DNA of 15,087 bases, taken from contig MU646305.1 in the NCBI GenBank assembly GCA_026770585.1, positions 507,473 through 522,559 of the forward strand. Direction: 5' to 3'. Under the pieces are notes generated by a model. The model searched no databases and was not told where the DNA came from. It was given only the letters and a program-made list of their open reading frames with translations. Source of the DNA: Baffinella frigidus. Its lineage: Eukaryota > Cryptophyceae > Cryptomonadales > Baffinellaceae. This document shows, piece after piece, positions 1 to 7,261 of this stretch (the first letter of the stretch is position 1; every line of letters begins with the position of its first letter). The position numbers were made by a program, and so were the translations under genes.

Positions 1-95
1 CAGGGTGCAGGGTTCAGGGTGCAGGGTTCAGGGTGCAGGGTGCAGGGTTCAGAGTTCAGGGTTCAGGGTTCAGGGTTCAGGTTTCAGGATTCAAG
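1..95 (+). repeat. TTCAGGG/TGCAGGG heptamer tract
   Basis: About thirteen heptamers GGGTTCA and GGGTGCA, point variants of the telomere-like unit. Continues beyond the window edge. Confidence 0.92.
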
Positions 96-335
96 GCGAC
101 ATAATCGCTCTTTTCCTCGAGTACTATGCCAGTTTACGGTTCAGTCCAAAAACACCGTCCTCTGCAACGTGTGATGCCGTACGAAACAGACCGGGACAAA
201 TCATGGGGCGCCCCGTCGGCGGAGGGGCTAGCAGGAATCCGGGAATTACGGCCGGTTCACACATTCCTCCCACGGATCAGCCACTTTTGGAAACGCATCA
301 TTGATTCACTACGCAGATCAACTTTTGGGAACGAC
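96..335. other. Intron start with a dispersed repeat copy
   Basis: No exon seen. About 240-297 carries a copy of the dispersed family GGTTCACACATT plus CCACTTTTGG, also found at about 4697-4765, 5112-5172 and 10331-10384. The plus-strand frames here are not supported. Confidence 0.5.
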
Positions 336-434
336 CTCGACAGTCTCGCGCTCGTCGCGTTCGCGCTTGAGCGCATCCTCCAAAAGGCGCGCCTCCTCGC
401 CCATCTCATCGTTCTCCTCCGCCGTTGACGCCAC
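336..434 (-). CDS. Coiled-coil exon (33 codons), last seen in the window
   Basis: Phase 0 in after ATGGGGGCAG, phase 0 out before GTCGTTCCC. It reads VASTAEENDEMGEEARLLED then ALKRERDERETVE, a strongly charged heptad coil. The gene must continue to the left of the window, because no stop ends it in frame before a good donor. A short duplicate lies at 597-638. Confidence 0.75.
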
Positions 435-441
435 CTGCCCC

Positions 442-745
442 CATATACTATTTTTTAACAACATATACCATCTGTTAACAGCATATACCATCTGTTAACA
501 GCATTGATAAAATATGTTAGTATATGTTTACACCGTATACTATCTGTTAACAACATATACGCCTCTGCCAACAACATATACGCTTCTTGGAAATGCCTGC
601 TCGCCCCTCTCATCGTTCTCCTCCACAGTCGACGCCACCTGCCCTCATGTACCATCTTTTCACAACCCACACGTCTCTGTTAACAACATCAGTATATGTT
701 AACACCACACAGTACCAGTATATAATCACAACATATACTGCCAGG
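442..745 (+). repeat. Dispersed CATATACCATCTGTTAACA motifs
   Basis: About eight imperfect copies of a 19-20 bp motif (CATATACCATCTGTTAACA and inverse-like GTATATGTTAACA) on both sides of the exon at 597-638. Related to the 26-bp array at 1638-1793. Confidence 0.75.
597..638 (-). CDS. 14-codon exon, short copy of the last exon
   Basis: Phase 0 in after ATGAGGGCAG; GC donor after GAGCAG. It reads VASTVEENDERGEQ, nearly the first 14 residues of the exon at 336-434 (VASTAEENDEMGEE). It is exactly two heptads, so it can be included or skipped without changing frame. It may be a functional duplicated exon or a remnant. Confidence 0.5.
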
Positions 746-1115
746 GGGTTGAGGGGTCGAGGGGTCGAGTGTCTAGAGTTTAGAAGAGCGGAATGCTCGC
801 GGGTAGGTTTGGGGTTGGACCTGTGTGGTAATTTTCGTGTGCCAGATTCTGAAAGAAAACTAGGGGGTTTCCCGGATGAGACCTGTGTTTTGAGGCGGGC
901 GAGCGCGAGGGAGGGAGGTTGGAGGGTTCAGGGGTTCAGGGGTTCAGGGGTCGAGTGTTTAGAGTTTAGCATAGCGGAATGCTCACGGGCGTGTTTAGGG
1001 GTGGACTTCCGGTCTCGTCAATTTGACGAGACAATTTTCGAGACCAACTCGTGTGGGACAGAGCTAGATATTGCGGCAGACAGGACCTGTGTTTTGAGGC
1101 GGGCGAGCGCCCCCC
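745..1115 (+). repeat. Segmental duplication of about 180 bp
   Basis: The blocks at about 745-910 and 926-1115 share GAGTGTCTAGAGTTTAG, GCGGAATGCTC, and GACCTGTGTTTTGAGGCGGG with GCGAGCG. The second contains a 21-bp hairpin (GTCTCGTCAATTTGACGAGAC, about 1012-1032) that the first lacks. The duplication carries the end of the exon at 1087. Confidence 0.75.
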
Positions 1116-1141
1116 GGAGCACCCCCAGTTCGCGGTCGAAC
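1087..1141 (-). CDS. Coiled-coil exon (18 codons)
   Basis: Phase 2 in after GCGCGGCAG, phase 0 out before GTCCTG. It reads FDRELGVLRGALARLKTQ. Both phases fit neighbouring exons. Its last eight residues (ALARLKTQ) are repeated at about 883-908 in a duplicated block without an acceptor. Confidence 0.65.
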
Positions 1142-1198
1142 CTGCCGCGCGAGCAGTGTTTGAGGTTGATGGTTTATGAGTGAGGGTTGAGGGATTAG

Positions 1199-1590
1199 GG
1201 TTCAGGAGGTTTAGGAATGAGGAATGGGGGTGGAGGAGTTCGGGTTCAGGAGTTTTAGGAATGCGGGTTGGGGGTTGAGGGATTAGGGTTCAGGAGTTTT
1301 AGGAATGAGGGTTGGGGGTTGAGGGGTTAGGGTTCACGAGTTTTAGGAATGAGGGTTGGAGGTTGAGGGATTAGGGTTCAGGAGGTTTGAGAATGCGGGT
1401 TGGGGGTTGAGGGGTTAGGGTTCAGGAGTTGTAGGAACGAGGGTTGGAGGTTGAGGGGTTAGGGTGCAGGAGGTTTGGGAATGCGGGTTGGGGATTGAAG
1501 GACCAGGGTTCAGGAGTTGTAGGAATGAGGGTTGGAGGTTGAGGGGTTAGGGTTCAGGAGGTTTGGGGTTAGGGTTCAGGAGTTCTCGGA
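1199..1590 (+). repeat. 44-bp tandem repeat built from telomere-like heptamers
   Basis: About eight or nine copies of a 44-bp unit (TTCAGGAGTTTTAGGAATGA, GGGTTGGGGGTTGAGGGGTT, AGGG). From about 1380 on, copies alternate between two subtypes (GGAGTTGTAGG and GGAGGTTTGGG), suggesting an 88-bp dimer. Confidence 0.85.
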
Positions 1591-1637
1591 GACGGCATAC
1601 CCCGGCGAGAAGTCGATCCCTGCAAGCTTGCAATATT

Positions 1638-1793
1638 AGTATATGGTAACACCATATACTATCAGTATATGGTAACACCATACACTATCAGTATATGGTA
1701 GCAACATATACTATCAGTATATGGTAACAACATATACTATCAGTATATGGAAACAACATATACTATCAGTATATGGTAACAACATATACTATC
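1638..1793 (+). repeat. 26-bp tandem repeat, six copies
   Basis: The unit AGTATATGGTAACAACATAT plus ACTATC is repeated six times with few changes. Each unit is a dyad (GTATATGG/CCATATAC in the first copy). Related single motifs lie at 442-590 and 645-745. Confidence 0.95.
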
Positions 1794-1876
1794 AGTCAAC
1801 AGCATATACGCTGGCATGCCTTCAACAGGTTAGGGGTGCGGGTTTGGGGATGCGGGAGTACCACTAGCCCTTGGAG

Positions 1877-1985
1877 GTGGCTCAAATAGTGCTATGGGGC
1901 ATTGTCGTTTTACCTTGGATCGGGGTCGGATCCGACCCCGATCCAAGGTTAAATCGAAGACCTTCCAGGGCACTATTTGAGCCAC
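1877..1985. mobile_element. Fold-back element with GTGGCTCAAATAGTGC ends
   Basis: A 16-bp terminal inverted repeat (1877-1892 and 1970-1985) and a perfect 36-bp palindrome at the centre (1913-1948, core GGGGTCGGATCCGACCCC). No coding sequence. MITE-like. Confidence 0.75.
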
Positions 1986-2022
1986 TTGGGATGGCTGGTG
2001 GTAGGGTAGGGTGTCAAGCAAA

Positions 2023-2068
2023 AAGCTTTCACGCGTGAGCACCTTAAGGGGCTCACGCGTGAAAGCTT
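2023..2068. repeat. Perfect 18-bp inverted repeat
   Basis: AAGCTTTCACGCGTGAGC and its exact inverse around a 10-nt loop that itself contains CCTTAAGG. It lies just downstream of the exon at 2087 in gene sense. Confidence 0.85.
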
Positions 2069-2086
2069 GTGGTGTTAGGTGGGCAC

Positions 2087-2131
2087 CTCTGGTTGGCCTC
2101 TTGGATAGCGTCCTGCTTCTCACGCTCCGCC
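2087..2131 (-). CDS. Coiled-coil exon (14 codons)
   Basis: Phase 2 in, phase 2 out before GTGCCC. It reads AEREKQDAIQEANQ after AACCACACACCAG. IQEANQ resembles LEEANA of the exon at 11445. The phases fit the exons on both sides. Confidence 0.65.
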
Positions 2132-2305
2132 CTGGTGTGTGGTTGAGGGTTTATGGTTCAGGGTTTGTGGTTCATGGTTCAAGGTGCGGGGTTTAGGGTT
2201 TACTAGACCACACGGCCGCCTCACGTGACAACCCTCTCACCCATCAGCAACACACCGTCTCTAAGGTCCTCATGAACCCTACACCCGCAATCCTAAACAC
2301 GGGTA

Positions 2306-2460
2306 ACAGAAGAAGAAGAAGAAGAAGACGAAGACGAAGCAGAAAAAGAAGAAGAAGCAGAAGAAGAAGAAGAAGAAGAAGAAGAAGAAGAACCAGAAGA
2401 AGAATAAGAAGGAAAAAAAGATGAAAAAGAAGAAGAAGAAGAAGAAGAAGAAGAAAAAAC
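2306..2460 (+). repeat. GAA trinucleotide tract
   Basis: About 150 bp of GAA/GAAGAC with minor interruptions. On the gene strand it is an uninterrupted pyrimidine tract about 40 nt downstream of the donor at 2501. The Leu/Phe/Ser-rich frames on it are artefacts. Confidence 0.95.
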
Positions 2461-2500
2461 ATAAAAAAGACAAAGGACGGGCCCGCCTCGGGGGCAGTAC

Positions 2501-2574
2501 CGAGAGAGCTGCTCCTTCAAGGGCTGAACGTCTTGCAGCTCCTCCTCTGCATCCTCACACCTCTCTCGCCACAT
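2501..2574 (-). CDS. Coiled-coil exon (24 codons plus two bases)
   Basis: Phase 0 in after TGCTTTTCGAAG, phase 2 out before GTACTGCC. It reads MWRERCEDAEEELQDVQPLK then EQLS. The outgoing phase fits the next acceptor (CACACCAG before G-GCG at 2131). The ATG is internal and not taken as a start, because two sister copies have it directly after an acceptor AG. Confidence 0.7.
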
Positions 2575-2665
2575 CTTCGAAAAGCAGGGGAAAAGAGGGT
2601 TAATCAATCAAAGGAGGGACAAGGAGGGTGAGTAAATTCATTATAGATTGATTTGTGTAGAAACA

Positions 2666-2844
2666 CTTCGACTCCTCTGCAGCCTCGCACCGCTCTCACC
2701 ACATCTGGTGGGGGTTCAGGGATTATTGGGCGCTTGGATTTTAAGGGCGTTGGGAGGGTTGGGGTTTAGGAGTTCGTGTTTTGGGGTTGGGAGTTCAGAA
2801 TGTTCGCTCCTCTGCATCCTTCGACCGCTCTCGCCACATCTTCG
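2666..2844 (-). pseudogene. Two spare copies of the MWRER exon
   Basis: At 2804-2839 the minus strand reads MWRERSKDAEER after GTGCGAAG, but no donor follows. At 2669-2704 it reads MW, a stop, then ERCEAAEESK after CACCAG. Both copy the start of the exon at 2501-2574. Heptamer-like G-rich DNA lies between them. Confidence 0.6.
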
Positions 2845-2890
2845 CACGGGAGACACCCCGAAATCAGACACACACGATTGTTGGCAAAAC

Positions 2891-3031
2891 TAATCTCCAT
2901 ACAAGTATTAATTAATTGCTTTTCGGCAACGAAAATTACTACACGATTTGCTCATAAAAGTAATAGTAGAGCGTTTGTGTAGTAAATTTCGTTGCGACAA
3001 AAGCAATTAATTAATACTTTTGTGGAGATGA
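2891..3031. mobile_element. Fold-back (MITE-like) element, complete copy
   Basis: Arms of about 54 bp: TAATCTCCATACAAGTATTA with TTAATTGCTTTT and CAACGAAAATTACTACAC, inverted at the right end (GTGTAGTAAATTTCGTTG through TGGAGATGA). The centre is 32 bp. Possible AAAC target duplication on both sides. It is the same family as the intron at 12752-12877. Non-autonomous; no coding sequence. Confidence 0.8.
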
Positions 3032-3235
3032 AAACAGGACACTCATAAGTGTTGACTCAACAGAACCCCCCCCCGCAGGCAAAAAACTGCATGCCTTGGC
3101 TACCGCCCGCGCGCTTAACAGCCCGGATCAGTCAACAGTTGTGACAGTATCCTCGGATTCAGCGGAATTCCTATGGTTTCGTGAGGCAAGTGCACGTTGT
3201 TGGAATGCCAGGCGGAAACGCCCTGCTGCACCATC

Positions 3236-3370
3236 ACCAACCCTCACAGTCTGGGCAAATCGAAAAAAATGGCTCCAAAAATCCCCTTGAAGGCCGTCGG
3301 ATTCCGACGGCTTCCAAGGGGGTTGGGTGTCTTTGACTTTTTCGAATTGCCCACGTTGTGAGGGTTGGTG
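3236..3370. repeat. Fold-back element with CACCAACCCTCACA ends
   Basis: The arms start CACCAACCCTCACA and share TGGGCAAATCGAAAAA and CCCCTTGAAGGCCGTCGGA, inverted around about 3303 (GTCGGATTCCGAC). Arms of about 65 bp with several mismatches. Frames on both strands across it are artefacts of the symmetry. Confidence 0.75.
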
Positions 3371-3562
3371 GCATGCAAGCACGTCGCCCCTTCCACCAGG
3401 AGTCCCACGTGGACTCACCGAGTTCATCTCCAAAGGAAGGCCGATGTGTACCAGGACGTTGCCCGATCAGGGCGACTTCTCCATACAAATCGACCTGTGG
3501 GACCGGTCCTTTGTTTTAATTTTATTTAATATATATATAAGAACCGGATTCGAGGGGAGCAC

Positions 3563-3610
3563 CTGAGCGTCCTTCTTGGCAGCCATCACGTCTTGCAGCG
3601 CCGCCTCCGC
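3563..3610 (-). CDS. Coiled-coil exon (16 codons)
   Basis: Phase 0 in and out. It reads AEAALQDVMAAKKDAQ after GGAATCGAGCAG and before GTGCTCC. The acceptor again has the GAGCAG|GC form. LQDV recurs in the exon at 2501-2574. Short but with ideal composition and splice sites. Confidence 0.6.
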
Positions 3611-3709
3611 CTGCTCGATTCCAGGGAAGGACACAGGTTATGGCCCCGATCACGTTCGCGGGGCAACGCCGTGTGAACTGACCGAAATTTCCGATGCATT
3701 GCCAAGCGC

Positions 3710-3847
3710 GCATAGAGCGGTGTATAGATAAGTTGACAACGGAAATAAAGAAATAGGTTCAACGTTGACAGTTCTGGAACAAAACTTCAACATTTGCCAC
3801 GTTTTCGTTTTTTTGACAGCCACCTTTGTTTGCACACCGCTCTATGC
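3710..3847. mobile_element. MITE-like element with 14-bp terminal inverted repeats
   Basis: GCATAGAGCGGTGT at 3710-3723 is exactly inverted at 3834-3847 (ACACCGCTCTATGC). The 138-bp element has no coding sequence. Its interior carries two GTTGACA motifs and their inverse. No clear target duplication. Confidence 0.6.
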
Positions 3848-3900
3848 TGAATAGGCCTACTCGCACGCTGCCACACACTCACGCACACACGACACCGACA

Positions 3901-3990
3901 GGAGAGATCATACGAGAGATCATAGGAGAGATCATAGGAGATGAAAGGAGACATCTTAGGAGAGATGATGGGAGATGATAGGAGAGACCC
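3901..3990 (+). repeat. Degenerate GAGATCATAGGA tandem repeat
   Basis: About seven imperfect 12-13 bp copies of GAGATCATAGGA, followed by a short GA run at 4005-4020. Intronic. Confidence 0.8.
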
Positions 3991-4033
3991 CGCACACCGA
4001 GATAGAGAGAGAGAGAGAGCGAGCGTGGCGCAC

Positions 4034-4122
4034 CTGCCCCACCATCTTCTTCTGCTCGCCAGAGAGCCTCATAACCACCCCCTCCAGCCGCGCGACCTCA
4101 GCAGGGTCCTCTCCCGAGGCAC
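4034..4122 (-). CDS. Coiled-coil exon (29 codons)
   Basis: Phase 1 in, phase 0 out before GTGCGCC. It reads ASGEDPAEVARLEGVVMRLS then GEQKKMVGQ. The C-terminal two thirds is amphipathic helix. The acceptor follows heptamer DNA (GATAAACCAG). Confidence 0.68.
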
Positions 4123-4134
4123 CTGGTTTATCGT

Positions 4135-4271
4135 TGAGGGTTCAGGGTTGGGAGTTGAGGCTTTAGAGTTGAGAGTTTGGGATTTAGGGTTTAGGGTTTC
4201 GGGTTTCGGGTTTCGGGTTTCGGGTTTCGGGTTCCGGGTTTAGGAATTAGGGTTTAGGGGTTTGGGGTTAC
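4135..4271 (+). repeat. Telomere-like heptamer intron with TTTCGGG block
   Basis: TTCAGGG/TTTAGGG units with a homogeneous TTTCGGG block at about 4195-4231. It occupies the 149-nt intron between the exons at 4272 and 4122. Confidence 0.9.
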
Positions 4272-4314
4272 CCTCAAGCTGATCTTCGGCCGCTAGCTTC
4301 TCAGCACGCCACAC
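4272..4314 (-). CDS. Coiled-coil exon (14 codons plus one base)
   Basis: After CCTTTCGCAG it reads VWRAEKLAAEDQLE plus one base before GTAACCCC. Phase 0 in, phase 1 out; the next acceptor (AAACCAG before GT-GCC at 4122) needs phase 1, an unforced match. Fourteen codons equal two heptads. A dead copy of its start lies near 4426-4442. Confidence 0.65.
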
Positions 4315-4350
4315 CTGCGAAAGGTGTTTGTGTTTCAGCGTACCTGACGA

Positions 4351-4394
4351 CCGTTACTCTACCGTTACTCTACCGTTACTCTACCGTTACTCTA
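4351..4394 (+). repeat. 11-bp tandem repeat, four copies
   Basis: CCGTTACTCTA repeated four times exactly. Confidence 0.95.
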
Positions 4395-4880
4395 TAGCAC
4401 CCAGGGTTTAGGGTTTAGGCGCGGTCGTCTCCTACATCGCCACACCTGTGTTGAAAAACGCGAAACGCAGGCTTTTGTTTTGGGCATTTGATGCGGAGCA
4501 TGACTTGGCGAATCATATTTCGAACCTGTTTGATGATACATCTGCTGGTGGATCAGGGCACCGCGCTTGACATTGAGGGTGGGCGCCCTAATTCCGATGT
4601 TAACCTACTTCCGGCATTCCGCATCATCCTACAGTATCGCAAAACGCGAAATCACAGCCTACCCTTGTCCACTACCGAAGCCGATTTGCCCCAAAATCCT
4701 CAATTTCTCTCCAAAAGTGGTGGATCCCTGGTGCACATGTGTGAACATTGCGGCCGCAATCCCCAAGTTCTGAGCCTTTCCGCGTAGCTAGCTCACCTCG
4801 AAGTGGGCGACTCAGGTTCAAAGCATTACCATCATGATTTTAAATGGGCTGTACAGCCATCCATTGTAAGTCGTGTACCA
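4395..4880. other. Intron stretch, no supported exon
   Basis: It includes a diverged copy of the 4272-4314 exon start (CACAG-GTGTGGCG, about 4426-4442) that runs into heptamer DNA without a donor. An inverted copy of the dispersed CCACTTTTGG family lies at about 4697-4765. Plus-strand frames at 4488-4787 are repeat-derived and show no family features. Confidence 0.5.
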
Positions 4881-4988
4881 AATCGCGTCCAAATAAGTCC
4901 ATGAAAGGTCGCGCGATTGCAGAATGTGTTCTACAGCATGGACGCGTTGATGAATGCTGCTGACTCTCTCGGCAACACTGCCCTCCAC
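4881..4988 (-). CDS. Possible coiled-coil fragment VEGSVAERVSSIHQRVHAVE
   Basis: After ACCGTGAG the minus frame is open and amphipathic for about 25 residues, then loses character near a shared TTTGTACC-type repeat. A GT donor exists at ATTTG before GTACAC, but its phase does not fit the next exon. It could be an exon whose end I cannot place, or a chance frame. Confidence 0.28.
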
Positions 4989-5039
4989 CTCACGGTGCCT
5001 CAACGTTGGCTTTCTGCATGAGGGGTGTACCTATGTCAC

Positions 5040-5120
5040 CTCGCGGGCGGTAATCTCCCCGACGCGGCCCGATTTCGGGCCCATGGAAAAAGTCAATTCG
5101 CCTAACGGAATCCTCAATTG
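5040..5120 (-). CDS. Possible exon ending EITARE
   Basis: Phase 0 frame from GGAGAG to a good donor (GCGAG before GTGACAT). It reads QLRIPLGELTFSMG then PKSGRVGEITARE. The donor is the twin of the one at 5193 (CTCGAG before GTGACC). The first half is part of the dispersed CCACTTTTGG repeat family and does not look helical. A shorter exon starting after GTCGGGGAG is equally in phase. It may be a remnant. Confidence 0.35.
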
Positions 5121-5192
5121 CTCTCCAAAAGTGGCCGGTTCCTGGTACAAATGTGTGAACTGACCGTAATCCCCATTTTCCTGCTAGGTCAC

Positions 5193-5315
5193 CTCGAGGG
5201 CGGAGATCTTCTCGATAAGACGCGCCACCTCCCCCCGCGTGTCCCCAGCGCGCTTCACACCCTCTAAAAGCCGCTCCCCCAGACCCCCCTTGTCGACACC
5301 GAGCGCCAAGCACAC
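5193..5315 (-). CDS. Coiled-coil exon (41 codons)
   Basis: Phase 0 in and out. After CCGTTTGGAAG it reads VCLALGVDKGGLGERLLEGV, then KRAGDTRGEVARLIEKISAL plus E before GTGACC. The first eight residues are less helical; an internal acceptor (GACAAG before GGG) would remove them without changing phase. RGEVARLIEK echoes the EVARL ending of the exon at 5903. Confidence 0.65.
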
Positions 5316-5902
5316 CTTCCAAACGGAGAACGCTAACGTGAAAAAGAGCCATACTCCACTTAGCAGCGCGCCGAGTTTCTTTTCGCCTTGAAATCAAGGC
5401 GAGATTCCGGTTGGAATCCAGGGTAATGGATAAGATTTTGGTACACATCGTTTAGATGGACTGTGTCCGTGAAGCCCCCGGTGGCTGCTAAGTGGGTCTC
5501 TCGGATGGCGGGCGAGGTAATGCAAAAAGCCAACGTTAAAGGAGGACTTGTGTGGACGCACCTCGTACACCATTACAATAGAAAGCCAACGTTGAAAAAT
5601 TGCAATAGAAAGTCAACGATGAAAAATTGTGTCCGGAATCAGAATGCAATTCAGAAAGCCCCCGACGGTTGTCTAGGCCCCCGTCAGGGGCTGTCTAGGG
5701 TGATGCTGGAGGACTTATTTGGAACCGACTCTGCAAGTATTTTTGTGCTTGACACACCTTTTTAAAGTTCTGGTTGTCAACGTTTGTACCGAGTCGCGTC
5801 CAAACCAGGCCTCCTTCAATGTCAATCCGGCTGTAACCGCGAAATTAGCGTTTTTTAAAATAGCGTCTTTATCCGAAATGTCAAATTGGCGTTCGGCAGT
5901 AC
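5316..5902. other. Intron with small repeats, no exon seen
   Basis: It contains a 20-bp hairpin at 5383-5402 (TCGCCTTGA, AA, TCAAGGCGA) and two copies of a 27-bp unit at 5576-5629 (CAATAGAAAGCCAACGTTGA). A fold-back AGCCCCCGACGG/CCGTCAGGGGCT lies at about 5658-5693. A TTTGTACCGAGTCGCGTCC motif near 5784 is shared with about 4875 and, diverged, 8263. No coding evidence. Confidence 0.6.
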
Positions 5903-6187
5903 CTCCCCCGCCAGCCGCGCCACCTCGGAGGCGGGCCCGTCCTCCGATCCTGAAGCGGGCCCGTCCTTGAATCCTGATGCGGGCCCGTCCTGCGGTTCCG
6001 AGGCGGGCCCGGGGGGCTTGGAGCCGTTTTCAGCCGCGGGGCTGCCGTTGGGCGTGTCTTGCAGAGCTTGCAGAGCAGCGGGTTGTTGCGGCAGTTGAGT
6101 GATTTGGTGCTCCGGCTCCGCTTGAGCCATTTGTTGCTTTACAGACGCGAGGTGCTCCTGCACGTGCGCCAGCTGCTCCTCCGCCTC
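5903..6187 (-). CDS. Exon (95 codons): coiled coil followed by a Gly-Pro-Ala-Ser repeat linker
   Basis: Phase 0 in and out. It starts after CCCAAACGGCAG with EAEEQLAHVQEHLASVKQQM and ends EVARLAGE before GTACTG. The first 40 residues are coiled coil. The middle is Gln/Pro/Ala-rich. Residues of about 60-88 hold three copies of a DGPASG-type repeat encoded by a 24-bp DNA repeat (GCGGGCCCGTCC, 5933-6010). It is the only exon here with a clear non-helical linker. A related PASG fragment lies at 9350-9415. Confidence 0.72.
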
Positions 6188-6193
6188 CTGCCG

Positions 6194-6350
6194 TTTGGGG
6201 TTTAGGGTTTAGGGTTTAGGGTTTAGGGTCTAGGGTCTAGGGTTTAGGGTTTAGGGTTTAGGGTTTAGGGTTTAGGGGTTAGGGGTTAGGGGTTGGGGGT
6301 TAGGGGTGAGGGGTGAGGGGTGAGGGGTGAGGGGTGAGGGTTTAAGGTTT
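6194..6350 (+). repeat. Interstitial telomere-like tract, TTTAGGG then TTAGGGG and TGAGGGG
   Basis: The cleanest TTTAGGG run of the window (6196-6275) grades into TTAGGGG (6276-6310) and GTGAGGG (6307-6340). It abuts the acceptor of the exon at 5903-6187, supplying its CCCTAAA-rich upstream tract. Confidence 0.92.
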
Positions 6351-6399
6351 AATACCAAAACACACCTCAACAGTGGAGGGTTGGTTATGCCAGAGTGAA

Positions 6400-6945
6400 G
6401 GGAGGGTGGGACGTTCGCCTGTCTGCTCTCGGCGGCCTCGTGGAGGTTGGTAGCGGTTGGTATAGGGTGGTATAGGGTGGTAGAGGGTAGTACATGGTGG
6501 TAGAGGGCGGTAGAGGGTGGTAGAGGGTGGTAGAGGGTGGTAGAGGGCGGTATAGAGTAGTATAGGGTAGTAGAGGGTGGTAAAGGGTGGGAGGGAGGGA
6601 GGCTGTCCTGCCGGCCCTCGGCAGCCTCGTGGAAGTTGGTAGAGGTTGGTAGAGGTTGGTAGTGGTTGGTAGAGGGTGGGAGGGTGGGGCGCACGCCTGT
6701 CTGCCCTCGGCCAAAACATCTTGTGTATTCTGGTGATTATTCACGAATGGAGGGACGCTCGCCAGCCTGCCCTCGGCCAAAACCACTCTCGAGTATTCTA
6801 GTGATCATTCAAGAATGGGGGGAGGCTGTCCTGCCGTCCCTCGGCAGCCTCGTGGAAGTTGGTATAGGTTGGCAAAGGTTGGTAGTGGTTGGTAGAAGGT
6901 GGGAGGGTGGGACGTTCGCCTGTCTGCCCTCAGCGGCCTCGTGGA
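6400..6945 (-). repeat. Array of degenerate LHEAAEGRQ exon-end copies with GGTAGAGGGT minisatellite
   Basis: Copies of the exon end at 7012-7071 recur near 6918-6947, 6830-6856, 6753-6778, 6692-6713, 6606-6634 and 6417-6444. They read HEAAEGRQ, AEGRL, AEGRQ or HEAAESRQ. Between them lie GGTAGAGGGT-type 10-mers (about 6450-6590) and a duplicated segment containing GTATTCTGGTGATTATTCA (about 6712-6755 and 6775-6820). Individual copies lack usable acceptors, so I treat the array as duplicated debris rather than exons. Confidence 0.65.
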
Positions 6946-7011
6946 GTTCACTTGAGGGTTTGGGGTTTAGAGTTTAGGGTGTAGGGTTTAGGGTGAGGGT
7001 GAGATGCGCGC

Positions 7012-7071
7012 CTGTCTGCCCTCGGCGGCCTCGTGCAGCGCGCCCTGCAGCCGAAGAAGTTGCTCCTCCAG
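7012..7071 (-). CDS. Coiled-coil exon (20 codons) ending LHEAAEGRQ
   Basis: Phase 0 in and out. It reads LEEQLLRLQGALHEAAEGRQ after GTGGCGCAG and before GCGCGC, a GC donor. The acceptor choice is supported by two dead copies (7414-7446 and about 7680-7710) with the same CAG|CTG edge. An acceptor further up (CGAAG) would need phase 1, which the upstream exon does not give. The exon end is the source of the repeated HEAAEGRQ fragments downstream. Confidence 0.65.
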
Positions 7072-7261
7072 CTGCGCCACCACCCCTTCGAGTTATTCCT
7101 TGTTCCAACATCGTTTCATCCAATCTTCCAAAAATCTCTCATGCTGGAGGAGCAGACGCTGCTGTGTGCCACCAACACACTTCGACCACACTACACAATG
7201 AGACATGCGCAACCGTAGCATCGGTGGCGGTGTCGTAGCGAATGAGACATTGATAGGCTAA

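Noticed and set aside
587-1183. 198-codon plus-strand open frame
   Set aside because: It runs through a segmental duplication and G-rich heptamers and lacks domain features; the minus strand carries exon sequence in the same place.
1589-1608. Minus-strand fragment DRLLAG after TTGCAAGCTTGCAG
   Set aside because: The acceptor and entry phase fit, but the only GT donor gives phase 0 while the next exon (1141) needs phase 2; skipping it keeps the frame.
1638-1793. CRISPR array
   Set aside because: The 26-bp units are directly adjacent without unique spacers, and the context is eukaryotic.
2244-2607. Minus-strand Leu-, Phe- or Ser-rich frames
   Set aside because: They are translations of the GAA tract; only 2501-2574 has exon features.
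3096-3488. Open frames on both strands
   Set aside because: They overlap the fold-back element at 3236-3370, whose symmetry gives frames on both strands; no coiled-coil or family features.
4990-5448. 152-codon minus-strand frame
   Set aside because: It is in another frame than the coiled-coil exon at 5193-5315, has no heptads and crosses the dispersed repeat.
6194-6350. A true chromosome end
   Set aside because: The tract is short, degenerate, inside a gene intron, and coding exons continue on both sides.
6272-6786. Minus-strand Tyr/Thr/Pro/Leu-rich frames (YHPLPPSTTL)
   Set aside because: They are translations of the GGTAGAGGGT minisatellite; frames are open in all registers because the unit lacks stops.
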